Below, one piece after another: positions 1-6,786 of a stretch of 39,030 nt of DNA. The stretch lies in the IMG/VR virus record IMGVR_UViG_3300047408_000094, positions 1 to 39,030 of that record; one strand, 5' to 3'. A model generated the notes under the pieces. That model did not search any database and was not told the origin of the DNA. It worked only from the letters and a program-made list of their open reading frames with translations. The stretch's first letter is position 1. Every line of letters begins with the position of its first letter. The DNA comes from a virus. The position numbers and the translations under genes were made by a program.

Positions 1-293
1 CACGCAATCGTGTCGCGTATCTCAAAGCCCGCTTCCTCGATCGCGACGGCCATGCGGTGGTAAGTACGGGTGCCGGCGAACGCCAGCAGATGGCCACCCG
101 GCGGCAGCAGGTCAAAGCACAGCCGCCACGTGCCGGGCTGAAAGGCGACGTTGTCTGCCGCATCCCATGCCTTGCCCATGAACGCCAGCCCATAGGGCGG
201 GTCGGTGACGATGCTCTGCACGACCTGGCCTTCGGCCACCATGCGGCCCAGCACCTCGCGCATATCGCCGTGGATGACGCGGGGGTCAGTCAT
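1..293 (-). CDS. DNA methyltransferase, N-terminal part (runs off left edge)
   Basis: 97 residues are visible before the window edge. The start is ATG at 293, overlapping the TGA of the upstream gene as ATGA. Residues 28-36 carry the catalytic motif IVTDPPYGL (DPPY, motif IV of N6-adenine/N4-cytosine methylases), followed by LLPPGGHLLAF, typical of phage-encoded SAM-dependent methylases of the DPPY-first (beta-type) order. The SAM-binding DPFxGSGTT motif is absent because the gene is cut. A methylase C-terminal part with exactly that motif enters from the right edge of the window on the same strand, so the two are probably one gene in a circular genome. Likely role is protective or regulatory methylation of phage DNA; the target site is unknown. 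Confidence 0.85.
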   Translation of the reverse strand, partial: MTDPRVIHGDMREVLGRMVAEGQVVQSIVTDPPYGLAFMGKAWDAADNVAFQPGTWRLCFDLLPPGGHLLAFAGTRTYHRMAVAIEEAGFEIRDTIA

Positions 294-1564
294 TCGGCAG
301 CCCTCGGCCAGACGCTCGCGGGCGCACCGGGAGCCACCCGCTGGTATCGCGCCCACGCCCGCTCGACCTCAGTCGCCTTCAGCGAGCCGTTGTCCTCCAG
401 CATGTCCATGACCTGCGCGAACTGCCGCTCGACATCGTCCGGCTCGATCAACGGCTTGCCCGCCATGTCGGCGGCGTAGCGGCTCGTCGCCATGAGCGTC
501 GGCCGCCTAAAATACGGATGGTAGTCCCTGGTGTTCGAGTTCCGCTTCCACCACCACGAGCAGTAGCTGGCGGCATCGACCCACCGGCCGGGTACAGGCT
601 TGCCCGGCGGCGAGACCTCGACGAAGGCCATGCCGTCTGCCGGCGTCGGCACGTAGAACGCATCTCCGCTGACGAAATCCGGCAGCACGCAGTCCATCGT
701 GTCCGTGAGCACGGTCGGCGCGGTGGCGCACAGGGCCGGCGACAGCCACGCCGGATTGTTGAAGCAGGAGTAAACGTGCAGCGCCTCGGGGCTCTGCCAG
801 ATCAGCCGAGGCCCGATCGGCAGGCGCTCGGGGAAGTCGCCATGGTTCATGAACAGCGCCAGGCTCTCGGCGTGCAGGTGCGCCGCCGCGATGTCGCCCA
901 GTGCGCGGTCGGGGATGGCCAGGACCTTGCTGTCGGCGTCGCGGTATTGCTCGAGCGCAGGCGCTGCCGCCTCGAGGTCGACGTTCACGCCAGCCTGCGC
1001 AATCGCCTCGTGGTCCCTGGCCAGCCGCCGCATGTTGGCGAAATAATCTTTCGCATACACATGATCCGGCATCAGCATGTGGAAGCCCATGCCGTCGCGG
1101 CCCGCGTGGTGCACCAGCAGGTTCTGGATGCAGCCGATCAGGCAGAACTGCGTCGCGTACTTCTCGGCCCGCTCGGCGGGCGTGGCGTCGGGCGACGGCG
1201 CCATCTCGGCCAGCAGCGCGTCGGGGATCTCGCGCAGTACCAGCTCGACGCCGGCGCCACGCAACGGACGGGTCAGCCGGAACAGCGAGGCCCGCGCCTC
1301 CCTCGGAGCATAGATCATGAGCCGGCAGCGCCCGGCCAGGGCCTCGATGTTGGCATTTGCGCCAACGGTCGGCAGGCACCACTTGGCGAAGCGGTCGATG
1401 AACGCCGGCCCCCAGATCGGGCAGCCCATCAACACGCTGTCAGGCCGCCAGGCGGCGGGGCGGCCGTAGAGGACGGCGATCTCGGCGTCGAACCATGGCG
1501 CGAGCTTGCGGGCGATGGCGCGACCCCGGCTCTCGGGCATCAGGGGCTCGGGGACCACGGGCAT
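290..1564 (-). CDS. Unknown phage protein, 424 aa, possibly glycosyltransferase-like
   Basis: I chose ATG at 1564 because it overlaps the stop of the upstream gene (TGATG); the frame stays open farther upstream without a better start. The protein is soluble, with no signal peptide or membrane segment. It has a region around residues 45-75 (WGPAFIDRFAKWCLPTVGAN) followed by alternating hydrophobic strands (RLMIYAP, VELVLREIPD), which loosely recalls nucleotide-sugar transferase-like proteins. A distinctive middle section contains GFHMLMPDHVYAKDYFANM. I see no certain catalytic motif, so the sugar-transferase idea is weak. It lies between small zinc-finger-like genes and a methylase downstream of terminase, a position typical of accessory genes. 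That it modifies DNA or the host surface is only a guess. Confidence 0.75.
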   Translation of the reverse strand: MPVVPEPLMPESRGRAIARKLAPWFDAEIAVLYGRPAAWRPDSVLMGCPIWGPAFIDRFAKWCLPTVGANANIEALAGRCRLMIYAPREARASLFRLTRPLRGAGVELVLREIPDALLAEMAPSPDATPAERAEKYATQFCLIGCIQNLLVHHAGRDGMGFHMLMPDHVYAKDYFANMRRLARDHEAIAQAGVNVDLEAAAPALEQYRDADSKVLAIPDRALGDIAAAHLHAESLALFMNHGDFPERLPIGPRLIWQSPEALHVYSCFNNPAWLSPALCATAPTVLTDTMDCVLPDFVSGDAFYVPTPADGMAFVEVSPPGKPVPGRWVDAASYCSWWWKRNSNTRDYHPYFRRPTLMATSRYAADMAGKPLIEPDDVERQFAQVMDMLEDNGSLKATEVERAWARYQRVAPGAPASVWPRAAE

Positions 1565-1797
1565 CAGATCATCCCCTCGCAGCGCCTGCAGCGACGCGTG
1601 CCGGACGACGGCGGCGGCGGCGGCAACGGGCACTCGCAGGACATGCAGCGCAGGCCCGCCATCCGCTCCGCCATGGAGGCGTCCTCGGCTGCGATCATGG
1701 CGGCCTCGGCCTCGGCCACGATCTCGTCCATGCGCTGGTCGGAGAGCGGCGTCCGGTTGCGGCCGGGGTTGGTCCAGGGCATGCCGAGGTCAGCCAT
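1564..1797 (-). CDS. Small cysteine-containing protein, 77 aa
   Basis: The start ATG at 1797 overlaps the TGA of the preceding gene (TGATG). ATGs at 1812 and 1818, next to a GGCGAGGGG stretch, are alternatives that would add 5 or 7 residues. The N-terminal half is helical and acidic (RMDEIVAEAEAAMIAAEDAS). The C-terminal end has two cysteine pairs, CMSC with an extra C, then a polyproline run and CRRC, which could bind one zinc ion. No known family was recognised. The gene sits in a tightly overlapped series downstream of terminase. Confidence 0.6.
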   Translation of the reverse strand: MADLGMPWTNPGRNRTPLSDQRMDEIVAEAEAAMIAAEDASMAERMAGLRCMSCECPLPPPPPSSGTRRCRRCEGMI

Positions 1798-2105
1798 CAG
1801 TGCCGCCACCATCGCCATCCCCTCGCCTTTTCGGCAGCCAGTTCCTCCTCGCATATGCAGACGTGGCAGACGAACTCCTTGAAATCGGCCGGGAACTCCT
1901 CCAGCCGGCCGCACTTCTCGCACGGGCGCCGCTTCAGTCCGCCTTGGATGACAGTGAACGCCGGGGCTTTGCGCCGCCGCGCATACTTGCGCTGACAGGG
2001 GACGCACAGATATTGCCCGTGGTCGTCGTTCACCAGGAACGCGGGCCGACTGGTAACGCAGAGGCAGGCGTCGCAGCTCTCACGGGTCACGTCGAGGTCA
2101 GCCAT
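1797..2105 (-). CDS. Zinc-ribbon-like protein, 102 aa
   Basis: The start ATG at 2105 lies inside the end of the upstream gene (8-nt overlap). The cysteines form paired knuckles: CDAC with a nearby C, then CVPC, then CEKC, then CHVCIC. This spacing suggests two zinc-binding ribbons, with a basic stretch between them (RKYARRRK). Such small multi-ribbon proteins in phages often bind nucleic acid or host proteins, but no specific family is recognised. The C-terminal end is Trp/Arg-rich (ARGWRWWRH). Confidence 0.7.
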   Translation of the reverse strand: MADLDVTRESCDACLCVTSRPAFLVNDDHGQYLCVPCQRKYARRRKAPAFTVIQGGLKRRPCEKCGRLEEFPADFKEFVCHVCICEEELAAEKARGWRWWRH

Positions 2106-2292
2106 CGGCGACCTCGTCGACAATCCTCAGCCCGTATCCAGCGAAGATCGCCTCAACGTCCGGGGCTTCGTTGATCTCGTGATAATAGGCGCAGTCGATC
2201 ACCGCCCACGCTATGCGCTCATCCCTGGAGAGCGTATTGCGCGAACGATTGTTGTTTTGCCACGGTGGCGGTGAGACATAATCTTGCGCCAT
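2098..2292 (-). CDS. Hypothetical protein, 64 aa
   Basis: The ATG at 2292 overlaps the stop of the large terminase gene (TGATG), indicating translational coupling. An in-frame GTG one codon upstream is a less likely start. The protein has a polar, Asn/Arg-rich N-terminus and a helical acidic C-terminus. There is no recognisable domain. It is the first of a run of small genes between terminase and the methylase. Confidence 0.6.
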   Translation of the reverse strand: MAQDYVSPPPWQNNNRSRNTLSRDERIAWAVIDCAYYHEINEAPDVEAIFAGYGLRIVDEVADG

Positions 2293-3782
2293 CACACCAC
2301 CCGCCGTCTGAGGTTGGCATACAACTCCTCGACCCGCTGCGACTGGCGCTGGTCCCTGACCGCCACCGGATAGGCGAACGTGAGCGCGAGAGCGTCGCCG
2401 TAGTCCGGGCTGGCTAGGCCGCGCTTGCGCATGTCGTCTTTCCGCTCGAGCAGGATCGCGTTGGCGGCGTTGTAGCCATACTCGACACCGACAAGGTCGT
2501 CAGCGAGGTCGCGATCGACCGGGAGGCAGCCGGTCAGGCACCAGTTCTTGAGGTAGCCCCACATCTCGGCGCGCTTGTTGGCATAGGCCGCCGTGGCGTC
2601 GCCGATGCTGCCGCGATCCGGGCTGGCACCGAAGTTGACGGCCACGACCTGGGTGTAGCCGAGCTGCTGGAGTCGATCGAATACACCCGCGCCGATGCCG
2701 GTGGCGTCGACGAACACGCCGGCCGGCTTGTAGAGGTCGATCTGCTCACCGACCCGTGAGGCGACCTGCATGAGGTCGGGGATGCGGAACTTGGCGGCCG
2801 GCAGCGAGCGGGCGTCGATGCCCTGGCGGAAGCAGATGACGGTCTGGTCCTCGCCCTGGCGGGCGATGTCGACGCCCATGATGAGCGGGGCGGCAGCATC
2901 GAGCACGGTCGGCCGCTGCATGGCCTGCTCGACGCGCTCGCCGTCGATGAACTGGGTCGATCCGGCGCGGGGGAACTCGCCCTTGACGCGGACGCGCACG
3001 AAGTCCGAGTCCTCGCCGTAGTCGGCGATCCACTCGGCAACCTGGGTTTTGTTGGAAAACGGTACTTGCCGGGCATCGACCTGCTGGCGGTTCCAGCGGT
3101 GCTTGAGGCTGCCGAAGCACTCGCGGAAGCGTCCGGTGTTGCGGGTTGGATTGCCGAAGGCGCACCAGACGATCTCGGTGTCGGCGTCGGTCAGGGCACC
3201 CTCGGCCACTTCCCAGACCTTGTCGGCAATGGCTGATGCCTCGTCGAAGATGAGGACGATGCGCCTGCCCTTGTTGTGCAGGCCGGCGAACGCCTCGGTG
3301 TTGTATTCGGACCATGTCAGCGCGTCGGCCTTCCAGGTGTCGCGGTGCGCGGGATCGGCCCTGAACATGCTGGTGGCCGTGACGGTGAACAGGTGGCGGC
3401 CGACGAACAGGTCGTGCCACTTGTGCAGCTCGGGCCAGGTCTTTGTCCGCAACTGAGGCTCGGTGTTGGCCGTGACGGCGACGCGGCAGCCGATGCAGGT
3501 CGTCATGGCCCACAGGATGATCCACGAGGACAGCGCGCCTTTGCCGATGCCGTGCCCGGACGCGACGGCCTCGCGGATCACGTCGTCGCTGCGCCGCAGG
3601 CCCTGGCCGATTTCCTCGAGGACGGTTCGCTGCCACGGTAGCGGGCCGGCGTCGTGCTCGAGGGGCGTGCCGGCTTTGCGCCATGGGAAGGCGGCGAGCA
3701 CGAAGCCGAGCGGGTCGTGGGCGAACTGGCCAAGCTCGGTGACGATGTCGAGTCGCTGTTGTTGGCTGTTATCAAGCGGCAT
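2292..3782 (-). CDS. terL: Terminase large subunit (packaging ATPase/nuclease)
   Basis: The 496-residue motor that packages phage DNA into the procapsid. The Walker A region is around residues 75-82 (SGHGIGKG), with glycine where Thr/Ser normally follows the lysine. Walker B is RIVLIFDE with D180 and E181, and a GNPTR coupling-type motif lies at about 210-214. The nuclease domain starts near MGVDIARQGED (D305), continues through VFVDATGIGAG and ends with the metal-binding SPDYGDALALTF. Length and domain order are normal for a full-length TerL. The start ATG at 3782 overlaps the small subunit gene by 11 nt. If the genome is circular, the next structural gene downstream is the portal, after a set of accessory genes. 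Confidence 0.95.
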   Translation of the reverse strand: MPLDNSQQQRLDIVTELGQFAHDPLGFVLAAFPWRKAGTPLEHDAGPLPWQRTVLEEIGQGLRRSDDVIREAVASGHGIGKGALSSWIILWAMTTCIGCRVAVTANTEPQLRTKTWPELHKWHDLFVGRHLFTVTATSMFRADPAHRDTWKADALTWSEYNTEAFAGLHNKGRRIVLIFDEASAIADKVWEVAEGALTDADTEIVWCAFGNPTRNTGRFRECFGSLKHRWNRQQVDARQVPFSNKTQVAEWIADYGEDSDFVRVRVKGEFPRAGSTQFIDGERVEQAMQRPTVLDAAAPLIMGVDIARQGEDQTVICFRQGIDARSLPAAKFRIPDLMQVASRVGEQIDLYKPAGVFVDATGIGAGVFDRLQQLGYTQVVAVNFGASPDRGSIGDATAAYANKRAEMWGYLKNWCLTGCLPVDRDLADDLVGVEYGYNAANAILLERKDDMRKRGLASPDYGDALALTFAYPVAVRDQRQSQRVEELYANLRRRVV

Positions 3783-4137
3783 CGCGCTGCTCGACCCGGT
3801 AGTCGCTGTCGGACAGCGACTTGGCGCTTGTAACCAAGCGAGCAGGCTCGTTACGCAGGGCGCGAATGCGCTCGCGCATTTCCTCGATGACGTTGTTTTC
3901 GCTGACGGTTATGTCGGCGGTCATGGCGAGGGCTTGCTTGGGCATGCCGTAGGCTCGGTTCAGCAGGGCGATGGCTGCGGAAATGGATGCGCGCGGATCA
4001 TCGGCACCGACCCAGTAGCTGAGACGCATGAGGGCGGGCACCGACATGGTCTTCGCGAGTTCTTCGATTTCATGCAGCTCGCGGGGCTTAGGGTTGCGCC
4101 CCTTGGGGTTGCCGGACTGTCCTTTGACGAAGGGCAT
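3772..4137 (-). CDS. terS: Probable terminase small subunit (DUF5681-like N-terminus)
   Basis: 121 residues starting at ATG 4137; a longer open frame upstream lacks a comparable ribosome site. The N-terminus FVKGQSGNPKGRNPKPREL is the DUF5681-type signature often found in phage proteins encoded directly before the large terminase, where they recognise DNA. A helical middle section follows (AALIRLSYWVG-like region, residues about 35-75), and the C-terminal tail reads SAKSLSDSDY. That tail is encoded by one of three 19-bp palindromes in this window. The assignment rests on the N-terminal signature plus the position immediately upstream of TerL. Confidence 0.75.
   Translation of the reverse strand: MPFVKGQSGNPKGRNPKPRELHEIEELAKTMSVPALMRLSYWVGADDPRASISAAIALLNRAYGMPKQALAMTADITVSENNVIEEMRERIRALRNEPARLVTSAKSLSDSDYRVEQRDAA
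3802..3820. repeat. 19-bp palindrome, copy 1
   Basis: GTCGCTGTC-G-GACAGCGAC is a perfect 9+1+9 inverted repeat inside the terminase small subunit gene, encoding SLSDSD on the minus strand. The same arms recur at 8402-8420, and a one-base-per-arm variant occurs at 4293-4311. It could fold as an RNA hairpin with a very tight loop or be bound as DNA by a dimeric protein. Confidence 0.85.
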
Positions 4138-4263
4138 TGTTTCCCCGTTGCTGGCAGGTTGTTCCGGGCAAAGAACAATGGCGCGATGCAACGCGCGGTA
4201 CCATGTTACCGTTCTATGCGGTTGTCTGTCGCTTGGCCACAGGCGATTTCACAGGAGGGCGCG

Positions 4264-4551
4264 ATGACGACGAAGGCAGAGAAGCACGAGCAGCCGCTGT
4301 CAGACAGCGGCCACGCGGCACGGGTCGATGCGCGGGAGACGACGGATGTCGATGACATCCGGGCGCTGGCGGACGGGATCGTGGCGTTGATCCAGACGGC
4401 GGCGTTTGACGACATGACGTGGGCGGAGGTCGACATGGCGCTGCGCGTGGCGAGTTCGTTGATAAAACTGAATTGGCAGGCGACGGGGACGGTGCAGCCT
4501 GCGGAGCCGCCTGTTGTGCGGGCTGCCCCGAAGGGGACGTATCCCGGCTAG
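4264..4551 (+). CDS. Hypothetical + strand protein, 95 aa
   Basis: This gene points against all its neighbours. The ATG at 4264 follows a strong Shine-Dalgarno sequence (CAGGAGGG). Its stop overlaps the stop of the convergent LuxR-type gene in the palindrome CTAG (4548-4551). The protein is acidic and helical (DDIRALADGIVALIQTAAFD), with no membrane segment and no known domain. Residues PLSDSG are encoded by one copy of the repeated palindrome. An isolated gene of this orientation with its own ribosome site could be an independently expressed cargo gene, but I see no clear promoter in 4138-4263. Confidence 0.65.
   Translation: MTTKAEKHEQPLSDSGHAARVDARETTDVDDIRALADGIVALIQTAAFDDMTWAEVDMALRVASSLIKLNWQATGTVQPAEPPVVRAAPKGTYPG
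4293..4311. repeat. 19-bp palindrome, copy 2 (variant arms)
   Basis: GCCGCTGTC-A-GACAGCGGC is a perfect 9+1+9 inverted repeat. It differs from copies 1 and 3 by one compensated base pair in each arm, so pairing is preserved although the sequence changed. It lies inside the + strand gene at 4264. Confidence 0.8.
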
Positions 4552-4778
4552 TCCTCGATCCCGGTGGCCTGGCACTCGGCCAGGTAGGCGACGACGAGTG
4601 CTATTCGGCCTTTGAGCTTGAGCTTGTCGCACATCGAGCGGATGTGGCTTTTCACGGCGGCTGGCGTGGTGCCGAGCTCGTGGGCGATGCGGTGGTTTTC
4701 CCAGCCGTGCGTGGCCAGCAGGACGAGGACGTTGCGCTGGCCGTCGGTGCAGGCGTCCCAGATCGGCCGGTCGCTCAT
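4548..4778 (-). CDS. LuxR/GerE-type helix-turn-helix protein, 76 aa
   Basis: A stand-alone DNA-binding domain without a sensor part. The sequence GQRNVLVLLATHGWENHRIA followed by ELGTTPAAVKSHIRSMCDKL matches the four-helix GerE/LuxR C-terminal domain: conserved LT-like opening, A-x-x-L turn, TxxxVKxHxxxxxxKL recognition helix. It overlaps the upstream gene by ATGA at 4775-4778. It lies immediately before the terminase genes in the leftward direction, so it could act as a late-gene activator. That role is inferred from position only. Confidence 0.8.
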   Translation of the reverse strand: MSDRPIWDACTDGQRNVLVLLATHGWENHRIAHELGTTPAAVKSHIRSMCDKLKLKGRIALVVAYLAECQATGIED

Positions 4779-5203
4779 TTTCCGCCGCGGTCCGTGGCTG
4801 GAAGCGAATTGTCCTCTGGATGGGCGCGGGTGCCACCCGATGGCTCGGAGGTCGACTTTGGCCCTTCAGGGACGGCGGCAAATGGCACCGTGCCGGGATG
4901 GGGCCGCCAATTCCGCAGCCTCAGGCTCTCCTTGTCGGGTTCCGTGTAGGTCACCTTTGCCCACTGGCCAATCGGCATGGGCTCGAAGCTGTCATAGGCC
5001 TTGCCGGCATGGCGCATGGTGAGCGGCGTTGCCGGATCGAAGCCGCGGGCGAGCAATTCGCGGGCACCATCGGCCAGCGGCTGGTGCGAATTGACCACGA
5101 AGTCGCCAGTGCTTTCCAGGACAGCGATGAAACTGGCGGCTTTAGTGGAGATCTGCTGGGACAGCAGGTCCGGCGTGAGGATCAGGCGGATCAGTTCGGT
5201 CAT
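4775..5203 (-). CDS. Hypothetical phage protein, 142 aa
   Basis: The ATG at 5203 overlaps the upstream stop as ATGA, and the stop overlaps the LuxR-type gene in the same way. The N-terminal 60 residues are helical (LIRLILTPDLLSQQISTKAA). The rest contains Tyr/Trp-rich short strands and a disordered Pro/Ser/Glu-rich tail (EGPKSTSEPSGGTRAHPEDN). There is no membrane segment and no family is recognised. Confidence 0.65.
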   Translation of the reverse strand: MTELIRLILTPDLLSQQISTKAASFIAVLESTGDFVVNSHQPLADGARELLARGFDPATPLTMRHAGKAYDSFEPMPIGQWAKVTYTEPDKESLRLRNWRPHPGTVPFAAVPEGPKSTSEPSGGTRAHPEDNSLPATDRGGK

Positions 5204-5493
5204 TTGGCGGTCCTCGGCTTGCGCTTGGGTTTGGGCGGTGGTGGCGCCTCGAGGCGGTCGAGGCGGGCTGAGAACTGGGCGACGGCGAAGGCGAGGCGCT
5301 TGACGGCGGCGCCGTCGAGGGCCGGGTCGCCGCGCATGTTGCCGAGCTTGGTGGCGACGGTGTCGACGCGCTCGTGCAGCCAGGCGACGGCGGTGTGCAG
5401 GGCGGGCAGGTCGATCTCGCCTTGGCTGGCCGTGATCGCGTCGAGGGCGGTGCGCAGGGCGGCCAGTTCGGCCACGATGGCGCGCTTTTTCAC
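5200..5493 (-). CDS. Hypothetical helical protein, 97 aa, GTG start
   Basis: I chose GTG at 5493 because it overlaps the preceding TGA as GTGA, the pattern used by several neighbours. ATG at 5523 would add ten residues. The protein is mostly alpha-helical with heptad-like spacing (AELAALRTALDAI, RLAFAVAQFSARLDRLE), suggesting a coiled coil. It ends in a basic Pro/Lys tail (PPPPKPKRKPRTAK) that could contact nucleic acid. No family is recognised. Confidence 0.6.
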   Translation of the reverse strand: MKKRAIVAELAALRTALDAITASQGEIDLPALHTAVAWLHERVDTVATKLGNMRGDPALDGAAVKRLAFAVAQFSARLDRLEAPPPPKPKRKPRTAK

Positions 5494-5672
5494 GGGTCGC
5501 GCCGTTCGGTGAGCGAGTGCCATTCGTCCCAGGTGACCGGCGTGCCGTATTCGGCGGCGACGGCTTGGATCTGCTCCCACCATTTGCCGGCGTCGTCGGG
5601 GATCCTGCCGTGGTGCTGGGCGCGGGCGCTCGACAGCAGGCGGGCGCGGTGGAGCAGTTCGGCGCGGGTCAC
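5490..5672 (-). CDS. Hypothetical protein, 60 aa, GTG start
   Basis: The GTG at 5672 overlaps the stop of the DUF1376-like gene as GTGA. The short protein has a basic helical N-terminus (RAELLHRARLLSSARAQHHG) and a Trp-rich C-terminal half (KWWEQIQAV, VTWDEWHSL). There is no known domain. Overlaps on both sides support translation. Confidence 0.6.
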   Translation of the reverse strand: MTRAELLHRARLLSSARAQHHGRIPDDAGKWWEQIQAVAAEYGTPVTWDEWHSLTERRDP

Positions 5673-6379
5673 TGGAACCGCTTCATGAAGGCGGCGCGCT
5701 TGGCGGCGGTGACCTCGGCCAGGCGTTCGCGGGTGGCCCTGGCGTCGGGCGACTCGGCTTTCGGGACCCGGATGGGTTCGAGCACGGCATGCGCGCGGGC
5801 CGGAGCTTCCAAATCCGGCGCAGGCTCGCGCGCGGCATCAGTACTGACCGCTGGCACGGTATCATGATCTTTGATGGTTGGTGGTTGTATGATCCGAACG
5901 GACGTTCGACCTAAGCCGTTGATGTGGCTCAATTCCGGCTGCTGCGACTGGATCGCTACTGGATCGCTACTGGATTGCGACTGGATCGCTACTGGATGTT
6001 TGACCCGTCGTGCCCCACCGCTGGCCATGCCTGCCTGGGCGGCTCCGCGCATCCGCTCGCGCGCCTTGTTCAGCTCTTGCTCGGCGCGGCCATTGGTCAG
6101 CCCCTGCTCGTCGGGCGTGACATGCAGTTTTCCCAGTTCGACCAGTCGCAGGACTGCCTGTCGGGCGCGCCGGGCCAGGGCGGCATGTGACTGTCGGGGA
6201 TGCGCGCCGCTGCGCACCATCTGGCCGGCGATGAAGCCTGCGTCGTTCGGGCAGGCGGCGCCCCAGTCGTAAATGATGTTGATCACCGTGATGTAGACCG
6301 CCGTCTCGTCCATGCCCATGCCTCGCGTGCCCGACAGCCATTCGGCCGGCGACCAGTCGATGCGGCGCACCTTGCTCAT
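5669..6379 (-). CDS. DUF1376 (YdaU-like) phage replication-associated protein
   Basis: 236 residues from ATG at 6379, which follows a strong AGGAGGG site. The N-terminal 120 residues match the DUF1376/YdaU pattern: a winged-helix-like start (WSPAEWLSGTRG, MDETAVYITVINIIYDWGA) and a basic ARERMRGAAQAGMASGGARR segment, as in phage replisome-organiser proteins. The middle holds an 11-residue repeat (PVAIQSQSSSD) encoded by 11-bp tandem DNA repeats. The C-terminal end is helical and basic (ERLAEVTAAKRAAFMKRFQ), perhaps an interaction tail. No polymerase or helicase is visible in the window, so this is the best candidate initiator, probably recruiting host replication proteins. Confidence 0.75.
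   Translation of the reverse strand: MSKVRRIDWSPAEWLSGTRGMGMDETAVYITVINIIYDWGAACPNDAGFIAGQMVRSGAHPRQSHAALARRARQAVLRLVELGKLHVTPDEQGLTNGRAEQELNKARERMRGAAQAGMASGGARRVKHPVAIQSQSSSDPVAIQSQQPELSHINGLGRTSVRIIQPPTIKDHDTVPAVSTDAAREPAPDLEAPARAHAVLEPIRVPKAESPDARATRERLAEVTAAKRAAFMKRFQ
5947..5997. repeat. 11-bp tandem repeat, about 4.6 copies
   Basis: The unit ACTGGATCGCT is repeated with one variant copy (ACTGGATTGCG), inside the DUF1376-like gene. Eleven is not a multiple of three, but three units make 33 nt, so the protein shows an 11-residue periodicity. It could be a variable-length linker or an iteron-like binding site. Confidence 0.8.
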
Positions 6380-6786
6380 GCGGCCCTCCTCGGCCACAGG
6401 CTGCCGTTGCCGACGACGGTGGCGTGCAGGGGGATGCCGTGGATGCGCAGCGCCTGCTGCACGTCCTCGAGATCCCAGCAGAACGCATAGGCGGCATCAG
6501 CAGCCATGAACTCCCTCTGCATGGCGACCTGGGCGGCGCTGGCACGGCCACGGCGGCTTTTCAGCTCGATGCCGACAACGATGGTGCCGACCTCGGCCGG
6601 GTGCAGAACCATCAGGTCGGGCAGTCCTTGCCGGCCGCCCCTCGCCTTCAGCAGCCCCGCCGCCGCGGGCGTCATCAGCCCGGCGCCGTGGTCAATCGCG
6701 AACCAGGTCGTCGGCGGGCGCAGGGCCAGCCGCAGGTAGTGCGCCGCGGCAAGGGCCAGCGCCGTCTCGGGGTGCGCCCGCCTCAC
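6376..6786 (-). CDS. VRR-NUC-type endonuclease
   Basis: 136 residues from GTG at 6786, which overlaps the methylase stop as GTGA. The nuclease core is visible: GLPDL (D57), then GIELKSRRGR with E74-x-K76, then Q86 in SAAQ. These are the catalytic D-ExK-Q residues of VRR-NUC/PD-(D/E)xK enzymes. The end (LEDVQQALRIHGIPLHATV) also matches the family. Such proteins resolve branched DNA or act in phage replication and recombination. The start of the next gene (DUF1376) overlaps the end of this one. Confidence 0.85.
   Translation of the reverse strand: MRRAHPETALALAAAHYLRLALRPPTTWFAIDHGAGLMTPAAAGLLKARGGRQGLPDLMVLHPAEVGTIVVGIELKSRRGRASAAQVAMQREFMAADAAYAFCWDLEDVQQALRIHGIPLHATVVGNGSLWPRRAA

Noticed and set aside
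518-1882. A 454-codon + strand open frame across the 424-residue gene
   Set aside because: No ribosome site or recognisable motif; it spans several overlapped minus-strand genes and looks like codon-bias shadow.
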